This document shows, one piece after another, positions 1-6,613 of a stretch of 64,000 nt of DNA (the stretch's first letter is position 1; each line of letters starts with the position of its first letter). Below the pieces are notes generated by a model. The model did not search any database, was not told where the DNA came from, and saw only the letters and a list, made by a program, of their open reading frames with translations. A program made the translations under genes and the position numbers. Source of the DNA: an uncultured Clostridia bacterium (lineage in GTDB: Bacteria; Bacillota; Clostridia; TANB77; CAG-508); assembly GCA_928721565.1 (NCBI GenBank), contig OV788638.1, positions 434,001 through 498,000 on the forward strand, written 5' to 3'.

Positions 1-17
1 CAATTACAAAGGAAAAC

Positions 18-1560
18 ATGGTTTCAAACGAGCCAAATGCAGCTATTCTTATTGATGCATTGCAAAATATTGGTTATGATAACATTTCAGCCATAACTGA
101 TATCGTAGACAATAGCATTGATGCTGGAGCAACCAAAATACAAATTCAACTTGAAAAAGGAAACTCTGGGTTTAAAATAATGATAATAGACAATGGTAAG
201 GGAATGACAAAACAAACCTTAGATCAGGCCTTAAAATTAGGTTCAGATACATTACATGGTGGAATTTCCGACCTAGGGAAATTTGGTATGGGTCTAAGTA
301 CTGCAGGACTTGCATTAGCTAATAGAACAACTGTATTTACAAGAAATACAGATGAAAATATTATCTATAAAAGCATGACAGATGTTAATATGATAAAGCA
401 AGAAAATGCGTTTGTAAAAATTCTTTGCGTAGCAGATGAACTAGATAGAATTCGTTTCGAACACTTAGTAAATTATGAAAGTGGAACAATTGTAATATTA
501 GAAGATTGTATAGGAATTAAACAAAGTGAATTTTCTACATTAAAAAGTAAAATAATAAAAAACTTATCAAGAATTTTCAGAAAATTTATGGATAGAACTG
601 AATTTTGGGTTAATGATACAAAAATAGAACCAGAAGATCCATTAAGATTAGGATATGAAGAATTTGCTGGAACTTTAATTAGCGAAGATGACTATGATGT
701 TAAATGGAAAGACATTGATGGAACAGAAAAAGTACGGAACTGTTCATATAAAAATTGCATGTTTACCTGAATGTCCAAAGGCAGTTGCAAGCAAGTTAGG
801 TATAAGCATGAGAAATCAAGGATTTTCAGTTTTAAGAAACAACAGAGAAATACTTTTTGGATATTTGCCTAATTGGGAAGGTATTGTAAGACATAACGAT
901 TTAAACCGTTTTAGAGGTGAAATATCTTTTTCTTCTGACATGGATTTTGCAATGGGAGTAAACTTTAGAAAAAATGGTATTGACATGATTGACTCTATAG
1001 ATAATGCTCTAAGAGTTCAAATCTCTCCGCAAATAAAAACTGTTAGAAAAAAATATGAAACAGCCACTGAAACATCTGACGAAGAAAAAAAGGAACATAC
1101 TCTTGCTCAAAAAATAATAAATAAAATGTCAAATACTTTAACATTGCCTAAAGTAAAAAAAGAAGTTCGAGATTCAAAAGCTGAAAACTCTGAGTCAGAT
1201 ATAGATGAAAATAACAATTCTGCTAAAACAGATAAAACTCGTACTCCTATAAAGACAACAAATATAAATGCTGTAGCTGAATTTGAGTTAAAACATATGG
1301 GTGAAACAGGAAACATTTACGAGGCTAATCAAATCGGCAAAAAAATAATTATTTCATGGAATATTGATCATCTATTTTACAAGAAATTTATTGCTGAAAA
1401 TATAGCTAATGAAAATGTTGTTAGATTTGCTGACTTCTTAATTTATACTTTGGCATCTGCTCAAATACAATACATGGCAGATGATGAAGAAAAATTATTT
1501 ATCATGGATAACATTCTTTCAACTATGAGTGCTAATATTAGAAATTTATTAAAAAATTAA
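18..1560 (+). pseudogene. Hsp90-like (GHKL) ATP-binding protein, frameshifted
   Basis: Two overlapping reading frames make one protein of about 513 residues. The first (18-770) has the GHKL ATPase fold near its start: DNSIDAGAT supplies the N-box Asn/Asp and DNGKGM the G1 box, followed by GKFGMGLS. It stops early at 770. The second frame (688-1560) continues the C-terminal part from about position 737. Removing one base near 736 joins them smoothly through EKVGTVHIKIAC. AAAGGA precedes the ATG by about 4 bases, but the frame is open to the window edge, so a more upstream start is possible. Proteins of this type resemble the ATPase parts of MutL/Hsp90 relatives and are often found in accessory or defence loci. 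The frameshift may be a real mutation or a sequencing error. Function is not known. Confidence 0.75.
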
Positions 1561-1570
1561 TATATAAAAT

Positions 1571-1623
1571 AGAGTTTGAAAATTCGAGGCTACTTTTTCA
1601 GTAGCCTCGAATTTTCAAACTCT
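1571..1623. terminator. Bidirectional terminator, 24-bp perfect stem
   Basis: The arms 1571-1594 and 1600-1623 are perfectly complementary with a five-base loop (TTTTC). The hairpin lies between the convergent ATPase and NUDIX-methyltransferase genes. The stop codon of the leftward gene overlaps its right arm, and T-rich DNA follows on the plus side. Confidence 0.85.
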
Positions 1624-2725
1624 ATTTTCTTTCCTCTTTTTTTGCAATTAAAATAAATATATGCCAATGTTTTTTTATTTTTAATCCTGTAATTCCATCC
1701 TCTTCTATTTCTTTAAACTTAATAATTTCAAAATCTTTAAATAAATCAGTTATTTCTTTTTCATCAAAAAATATCATTTGCATTTTGTTTTTTGCCCAAG
1801 AATCATGTATTCCAAAGAAATTTCCTACAAAGTATCCTCCAGGTACTATACTCTCTTTTATTTTAGCCCATAATTCCACGAATTTTTCTTTATTACAAAA
1901 TGACAAACTTGAAAATGCAACCATTAAGTCACATTCTGGTAACTTAATGCTTTCAAACAATTCTCTTTGAAATCTAAATTGCTTTATCTGTTCCTGAGTT
2001 AATCTTTTTTGAATTCGTTCTTCTACATCTTCCCTATCAACAGCCAATACATTCCAATTATTTTTTATTAAATATACAGTATCATTACCTGCACCACATC
2101 CTAAATCAATCGCCTTGCCTGGTTGGCATTCTAGTTTTTCTATCAAATATCTTAATGCTTTACTCGGCTTATCTGATTCTATATTATTATAATATTTTTC
2201 TATATTTTTTTGACGTAACTTTTCTAATGCAAGTTGATACTCTTCTTCTCCAAAGTTCACAGTTGGTACAATTTCTTTATTACTATACATTTGCATAAAC
2301 TTCTCTATTGTAACCCATTTAGCTTCAGTTGCCTCTCCATCTGGGAATGTAATTTCACTTATAGCAATATCTCTTTGAAACAACCATAAATCTTTAAAAT
2401 CCGGCACATTTCTGTCTCTTTTTACTTCTTTTAAAAAAATGGCATCATCTCTCTCAAATTTTATTCCAAGCTCTTCTCTAAGTTCTCTCAATATGCCATC
2501 TATACTAGTTTCCCCTGTTAATATCGAACCTCCATTACATTCCCATAGGTTCCCATGTCTTTTAAATGGTGCTCTTTTACTTATTAAGATCTCATTTTTA
2601 GAATTAAGTATTATACCTGTTACTACTATGTGATATTCGCCATTTTTAAATTGATATACATCTCTTTCTGCCGTTTTTCCTGTTTTCTTTCTATTTTCAT
2701 CATATATGTCCCAAAGTTCACCCAC
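1622..2725 (-). CDS. NUDIX hydrolase fused to a class I SAM methyltransferase
   Basis: 367 residues with two enzymes in one chain. Residues 1 to about 170 are a NUDIX hydrolase of the IPP-isomerase-like type; the NUDIX box begins GGSILTGE and ends RELREELGI. Residues about 175-360 are a Rossmann methyltransferase with the SAM-binding motif I AIDLGCGAGND, an acidic residue after the second strand (AVDRE) and a motif IV-like DLMVAFSSLSF. NUDIX enzymes hydrolyse nucleoside-diphosphate-linked compounds; the methyl acceptor cannot be told. The start is GTG at 2723-2725 with AGGAGG about 10 bases upstream. It lies 14 bases after another NUDIX gene, so the two are probably co-transcribed. A shared role in nucleotide clean-up or modification is inference only. 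Confidence 0.85.
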   Translation of the reverse strand: MGELWDIYDENRKKTGKTAERDVYQFKNGEYHIVVTGIILNSKNEILISKRAPFKRHGNLWECNGGSILTGETSIDGILRELREELGIKFERDDAIFLKEVKRDRNVPDFKDLWLFQRDIAISEITFPDGEATEAKWVTIEKFMQMYSNKEIVPTVNFGEEEYQLALEKLRQKNIEKYYNNIESDKPSKALRYLIEKLECQPGKAIDLGCGAGNDTVYLIKNNWNVLAVDREDVEERIQKRLTQEQIKQFRFQRELFESIKLPECDLMVAFSSLSFCNKEKFVELWAKIKESIVPGGYFVGNFFGIHDSWAKNKMQMIFFDEKEITDLFKDFEIIKFKEIEEDGITGLKIKKHWHIFILIAKKEERK

Positions 2726-2739
2726 AGCAAGTATCCTCC

Positions 2740-3213
2740 TTAATTTAAATCATTGTTTACTTTATGAATAGGGAAATCTTTTTCTTGAAGTATTTTTTTA
2801 GTTACCTCTGGTAATAACGGATATTCATCAATTTTATCTAATTCCAACCATTCGTATTTCAAATAATCTTTTCCCTCCAAATTTTTTAAAGTATGTTCAA
2901 TCTTTTTATCCTCAGGATCAACAAATTCTCCTCTATGAATAAATAAAATCTCATGGTATTTTGAACCTTTCATTTCGAAGAAATTTTCAATTGTTGCTAC
3001 ATAACCTGTAACTTCAACTTTTTTTCCTAGCTCTTCCATTATTTCTCTTTTTACTGTCTCATCTGAGCTTTCTCCAATTTCAATTCTTCCTCCTATTAAT
3101 GCATAATGATTTGAATTCATATTTCGATGCACTAATATTTTTCCATTATGTATAATTACAACTGCAGCCCTTATATTTAATTTATATTCTCCAACATCTA
3201 ATGTTAAATCCAT
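2740..3213 (-). CDS. NUDIX hydrolase
   Basis: 157 residues, the usual size of a single-domain NUDIX protein. The NUDIX box runs from GGRIEIGE to REIMEELGK and contains the catalytic REXXEE glutamates that bind the divalent metal. The N-terminal strands (IRAAVVIIHNGKILVHR) are typical of the MutT/ADP-ribose pyrophosphatase group. The substrate is not predictable. It is the first gene of a two-gene leftward operon whose second gene also starts with a NUDIX domain, so two different NUDIX specificities may be produced together. No signal peptide; cytoplasmic. Confidence 0.85.
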   Translation of the reverse strand: MDLTLDVGEYKLNIRAAVVIIHNGKILVHRNMNSNHYALIGGRIEIGESSDETVKREIMEELGKKVEVTGYVATIENFFEMKGSKYHEILFIHRGEFVDPEDKKIEHTLKNLEGKDYLKYEWLELDKIDEYPLLPEVTKKILQEKDFPIHKVNNDLN

Positions 3214-3264
3214 TTTTTATCCTTTCCTTTTTACTTAATTTTTAGGCATAGTTATCCACAATGA

Positions 3265-4242
3265 TCACACATTTTGTTGATAAATTTGTTCACCTTTTAT
3301 CAATGGATATCTAATTAATTGATTTCTATCTAAATCTTCTTTATACATATCCACTGCAGTAATTTGATGATTATCATAAGTTGTATAATAATATATTCCT
3401 TTTGTTGCATTGCAACATGAAGTGTAAATTGTTATTTCATATTTTCCATCATCTAATTGGCAACATCCTCTTTGTTGATCAACTGAATTAAGTATATGGA
3501 AAAATTGACTTACACTTTCTTTTTCTCCTTCTGCAGATATTGAATTCATCTTTACAAACGCAGCCCTCACAAACCTAGATTGTGATGATAAATCACCTGG
3601 AAGTCCTATTGCTCCCATTCCTCTACTATATTGTTGCAAGTTTAGATTTTTTGAAAAGTTATTTTGTGGTGATTTTGTTGATAGATTAATATAATTATTT
3701 AATGCAAAAATTTGCTTATCAAATGGTGGATTATTTGTTAATACTCCTACTGGATTATCATATATTTTTATTCCTTCTTGAACCGCTTCTACTGTTATAG
3801 CTTCTGTGCTATCTGCAATAATCCAATGCAATTGTGCTAATGGTAATTGGTCACTAAATGGTGTGTCTAATAAGTTGATATTTTCTATGAGCTTTCGTGC
3901 TTCTTTTGTTGATTCGCACTGTCCTAAAATCCATGGTATAAATTCATATTGGGCTATATTGTCTTTGCCATTTACATGTGGATTGTAATGCGCATTTCCT
4001 ACAAAGTTTAGCCCTACCATCCCTAATCCTTTTTCGTTTATTGCGTCATAATATAGTGGATAGTCTTCTGCTATATATGCCATTCCTATTATTGCGTAAT
4101 GGTTGTTTTGGGTTTGTTTTTCTTTGAAGTGAAATTGGTAGTTTCGCGGTGCTATTGTTACTTCTTCCATGTATGAAAATTCATAGTCTAGTGTTCTTCC
4201 AAAATAGAAGTCTTCTGTTTTGTATGTTGCTGCTGTACACAT
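3265..4242 (-). CDS. Choloylglycine hydrolase family (bile salt hydrolase / penicillin V acylase)
   Basis: 325 residues, the normal length for this N-terminal-nucleophile family. Met1 would be removed to expose the catalytic Cys2 (MCTAATY). The other expected active-site residues are present: Arg16 and Asp19 (FGRTLDYE), Asn79 (GLNF), Asn171 (VLTNNPPFD) and Arg223 (SQSRFVRAAF). The family cleaves amide bonds of glycine- or taurine-conjugated bile acids, or of penicillin V. The GLNF and LTNNP contexts favour bile salt hydrolase, but substrate cannot be settled by eye. AAAGGAGGAG lies just before the ATG. The gene is monocistronic with its own promoter at 4270-4299. It has no signal peptide, so the enzyme is intracellular. 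It points to a gut habitat. Confidence 0.88.
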   Translation of the reverse strand: MCTAATYKTEDFYFGRTLDYEFSYMEEVTIAPRNYQFHFKEKQTQNNHYAIIGMAYIAEDYPLYYDAINEKGLGMVGLNFVGNAHYNPHVNGKDNIAQYEFIPWILGQCESTKEARKLIENINLLDTPFSDQLPLAQLHWIIADSTEAITVEAVQEGIKIYDNPVGVLTNNPPFDKQIFALNNYINLSTKSPQNNFSKNLNLQQYSRGMGAIGLPGDLSSQSRFVRAAFVKMNSISAEGEKESVSQFFHILNSVDQQRGCCQLDDGKYEITIYTSCCNATKGIYYYTTYDNHQITAVDMYKEDLDRNQLIRYPLIKGEQIYQQNV

Positions 4243-4269
4243 TTGTATCTCCTCCTTTGTTTTCTTTGT

Positions 4270-4299
4270 ATTATATCATATTTTTGAGTTGTTGTTCAA
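4270..4299 (-). promoter_or_regulatory. Probable sigma-A promoter of the bile salt hydrolase gene
   Basis: On the minus strand TTGAAC (4294-4299) is followed after 18 bases by a perfect TATAAT (4270-4275). It lies about 30 bases upstream of the ATG at 4242. Confidence 0.65.
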
Positions 4300-4421
4300 T
4301 GAGTTATTTATTTTATTTGTTTTGTTTTTTGAGGGATGTATATTAAAATATCAATATAATAAAAAGTATTTAATAGTTTAAAAAAACATGATAAAATAAG
4401 TAATGAAAGGAATGATGTTAA

Positions 4422-4595
4422 ATGATATTAAATCCAATATGGTTAAGGTGGTTATCTGATGAAGAAGATAAAAATGGAAATAGGACAAAGTTAAAAGAAA
4501 ATACTCCAGATGCTATACGAGAAGAATATGAAGGGTTAATAAAAGAAGAACAAGAAAGTATAGCAAAAAGCAAATTAAGAAAAACCATTTTCTAA
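4422..4595 (+). CDS. Small charged hypothetical protein
   Basis: 57 residues, MILNPIWLRWL at the start and a Lys/Glu-rich helical C-terminal half (EEYEGLIKEEQESIAKSK). A possible ribosome binding site GAAAGG ends 11 bases before the ATG, which is long. No family is recognised. A closely similar acidic segment (KDEYKSLFKEEENQ) occurs as a fragment on the other strand at 5045-5152, suggesting a small gene family rather than chance. It may itself be the remnant of a longer protein. Confidence 0.4.
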   Translation: MILNPIWLRWLSDEEDKNGNRTKLKENTPDAIREEYEGLIKEEQESIAKSKLRKTIF

Positions 4596-4710
4596 TGCGA
4601 ATAATTTAATAATGCTTTATAATTATAACTAGCGTTTTTATAAAGCCAATATATACAGTTAATAAGTATTCACGTTTACATTCTTAATATATTTAAATTA
4701 ATTCTGTTTC

Positions 4711-4956
4711 TTAACTATTTTGTTTTTTGTTTGCTCTTAGTGGTGCTCCTACATTATCTTTAAAGCTTCCTAGCAGTATCTTTATTGTGTCTAAAAACCA
4801 CCCAATCATACATATCCCAAAAGTAAATGTATATAATAACCCCTTTCCTATATTTCCAACATAATATTGATGTAAACCAAACCATCCTCCAAATATGCAC
4901 ATTATTAGTGCTGTGTCTTTATTTTTATCTGATGTCATTGTTTGATAATGAGCCAT
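4711..4956 (-). CDS. TM2 domain membrane protein
   Basis: 81 residues from the ATG at 4956, chosen because AAAGGAGGG ends six bases before it; an in-frame start further upstream would lack such a site. The TM2 signature is clear: a helix (ALIMCIFGGWFGLHQYYVGN) with the conserved Gly-His-Tyr residues, a KGLLYT turn and a second helix ending in GWFLDTIKIL. TM2 proteins are small two-helix bacterial membrane proteins of mostly unknown function. It is a single gene lying just outside the left edge of the mobile island. Confidence 0.85.
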   Translation of the reverse strand: MAHYQTMTSDKNKDTALIMCIFGGWFGLHQYYVGNIGKGLLYTFTFGICMIGWFLDTIKILLGSFKDNVGAPLRANKKQNS

Positions 4957-5044
4957 TTTAATCCCTCCTTTTATATAATTACAAAAAGAGTATATTACAA
5001 ATTTTACCAAATTGCAACATTTTTTTATAAAATTTTCAACTTTG

Positions 5045-5152
5045 TCATGCTTTTATTTTCCTCCTCATATTTCTTGTATTCTTTTCTGATGATTTTAGTT
5101 GATTTTCCTCTTCTTTAAATAATGATTTATATTCGTCTTTAATATCTTTAGA
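5045..5152 (-). pseudogene. Fragment related to the small protein at 4422-4595
   Basis: On the minus strand an open stretch of about 35 codons reads KDIKDEYKSLFKEEENQL and ends at a TGA. A TAA lies just upstream (5153-5155) and no start codon with a ribosome binding site is seen. The DEYKSLFKEEE segment resembles REEYEGLIKEEQE of the 57-residue protein nearby. It is most simply read as the decayed C-terminal end of a duplicated gene. Confidence 0.35.
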
Positions 5153-5224
5153 TTAATAATGCACATATAAAATCACTAATTCTATCATACTTCTAGTAAT
5201 TATTTAATTGATTAAGTAAATAAA

Positions 5225-5254
5225 ATTCGAACCTAAGGCCTTCGGGTTATAAGA
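5225..5254. other. attL-like site of the mobile island
   Basis: About 24 of 30 bases match 25057-25086 at the other end of the island, including an exact 12-base core CCTTCGGGTTAT (5239-5250). Read on the minus strand it resembles an initiator-tRNA anticodon loop followed by a T-arm (TTATAACCCGAAGG, then GGTTCGAA), but it has no acceptor stem or CCA. The rest of 5011-5482 is AT-rich and holds the fragment at 5045-5152 and the GTCCCC sites described separately. Confidence 0.6.
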
Positions 5255-5374
5255 ATTCAATTAGCCATTTTTGAAGTTTATTGAAATGTTTAGTTTTTAT
5301 TGAAATATAAGTGTTTATAGCACTTTTCTTTTAATGAACTCTTGTGTGATTTTAGGGCATTTTTGAGGGCTTTT

Positions 5375-5449
5375 GTCCCCTTTCTGTCCCCAAGATTTTG
5401 AATCTCTTGTCGCACAAGATGTTCAAATATACATTTGCAAATTGGGGAC
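5375..5449. repeat. GTCCCC repeats, possible integrase arm sites (left end)
   Basis: GTCCCC occurs at 5375-5380 and again at 5386-5391, exactly 11 bases apart, and once inverted at 5444-5449. The same pair with the same 11-base step occurs at the other island end (24953 and 24964). One-helical-turn direct repeats beside each att core are the usual layout of arm-type sites bound by the N-terminal domain of tyrosine integrases. The binding role is inferred. Confidence 0.5.
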
Positions 5450-5482
5450 ATTTTGATTTTTATATAATTTGGAGGTTTTTTT

Positions 5483-5776
5483 ATGAATAATTTTAGAGAG
5501 GTTAATGATGATATTATTAAGGAATGGTTAGAATTTAGGGAGGAAACTGCATTTTGTAATATGACTCCCCAAGATAAAAAATATTATATTTATTTTGATG
5601 AATTGGCTGAAAAGATTTTGAATAATATACCAAAACAAAATAAGAAATATGTTCAGAAACAATTAGATCAACTCGATAAAAATTTTATGGACTATCTTTG
5701 CTACTGGAATGAGAAATATTATAGGAACGGCTTTGTAGATGGTTCTCAGTTAGTTATGGGGTGTTTTGATAAATAA
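5483..5776 (+). CDS. Hypothetical protein near the left island end
   Basis: 97 residues, Asn/Lys/Tyr-rich and soluble, with no signal peptide or membrane helix. The ATG has a good GGAGG seven bases upstream. The second half (NIPKQNKKYVQKQLDQLDKNF) is probably helical, and the end reads YYRNGFVDGSQLVMG. Small proteins with similar C termini are common in Firmicutes mobile elements, but I do not recognise a characterised family. It is a single gene followed by a strong hairpin at 5801-5825. Confidence 0.65.
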   Translation: MNNFREVNDDIIKEWLEFREETAFCNMTPQDKKYYIYFDELAEKILNNIPKQNKKYVQKQLDQLDKNFMDYLCYWNEKYYRNGFVDGSQLVMGCFDK

Positions 5777-5800
5777 TTCTGAAATAATCAATAATACATT

Positions 5801-5825
5801 GAGGAGATAGACAAACTATCTCCTC
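5801..5825. terminator. Terminator between convergent genes
   Basis: GAGGAGATAG (5801-5810) pairs with CTATCTCCTC (5816-5825) across a five-base loop and is followed by a T-rich stretch on the plus strand. It separates the 97-residue gene from the leftward operon ending at 5839. Confidence 0.75.
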
Positions 5826-5838
5826 TCATTTTGTATTT

Positions 5839-6108
5839 TTATTTAATTACTTTCATATCTTCATCTAATACTTTTATCAATTTCCAAGAATATGTATTAT
5901 CAGCTGGAAGATATCCATTAAAAGTATTTCCATTTGCATATTTAATATATCCATAAGGTTTGCAATGTTCTCCATCAGGTTTAATTTCTATTGAATTAAC
6001 AATGCACCAATTTCCAGTATTCCAACTATCTCTTATAATCATTATCTTTTTAAAATTGCTTTTTCTAGCCAAAGATAAAATAGTATCATATTCAATTTTA
6101 TCACTCAA
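5839..6108 (-). CDS. Hypothetical protein, last gene of the KAP operon
   Basis: 89 residues from a TTG at 6106-6108, chosen because AAGGAAG lies about seven bases upstream; the frame can be extended to a TTG at 6153 that lacks a clear site. It is soluble, with a Lys-rich N-terminal helix and a C-terminal half rich in aromatic residues (GYIKYANGNTFNGYLP) that is probably beta. No family recognised. It lies 48 bases after the acetyltransferase gene and the two are probably co-transcribed, so a link to the KAP NTPase is possible but unproven. Confidence 0.55.
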   Translation of the reverse strand: MSDKIEYDTILSLARKSNFKKIMIIRDSWNTGNWCIVNSIEIKPDGEHCKPYGYIKYANGNTFNGYLPADNTYSWKLIKVLDEDMKVIK

Positions 6109-6156
6109 AAAATCACTTCCTTTTCTTCCAGATTTTATCCATGCTATTAACAATCA

Positions 6157-6612
6157 TCATTTCTTTAATATTAATGTTAGATGCTTAGAGATATTATCTG
6201 GATTAAATCCAAATTTTTTCCAAAACCAATTTCCATCCCCATCAGGTTGTAAAATAATATCTTTATCTTTGTATACTTCATTAACAATATAATTCTCTAA
6301 ATATTTCCCAAATCCCTGATTACGATATGGCAAGTCTATCATAAAGTCAGAAATAAAAATAGTTTTAAAATCATTATCATATTTTTGATTTACATCATTC
6401 ACATAGCAAATTGCATGTAAGTCCTCATAAATTATTGCATATCCTATTATTTTATAGTTTTGAAAAAAAGATTTTTCTATTATCAAATATATCTTCTTTC
6501 CTTTTGAAATTGTTTGACTATTCAATGTATTCATGCATTTTGATCTATTATATTTTCTTATAAAACGCGAGTATTTAATTTTCGAATTATAGTCATATTT
6601 AATTATTTCCAT
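6157..6612 (-). CDS. GNAT family N-acetyltransferase
   Basis: 151 residues. The acetyl-CoA-binding motif A is visible as DFMIDLPYRNQGFGKYLENY, with RNQGFG fitting the Q/RxxGxG/A pyrophosphate loop after the central strand. The C-terminal WFWKKFGF matches the usual end of the GNAT fold. The substrate cannot be predicted. Its ATG starts one base after the KAP NTPase stop codon, so the genes are translationally coupled. In this context it could modify a protein or act as an antitoxin- or toxin-like partner, but that is inference. Confidence 0.75.
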   Translation of the reverse strand: MEIIKYDYNSKIKYSRFIRKYNRSKCMNTLNSQTISKGKKIYLIIEKSFFQNYKIIGYAIIYEDLHAICYVNDVNQKYDNDFKTIFISDFMIDLPYRNQGFGKYLENYIVNEVYKDKDIILQPDGDGNWFWKKFGFNPDNISKHLTLILKK

Positions 6613-6613
6613 A

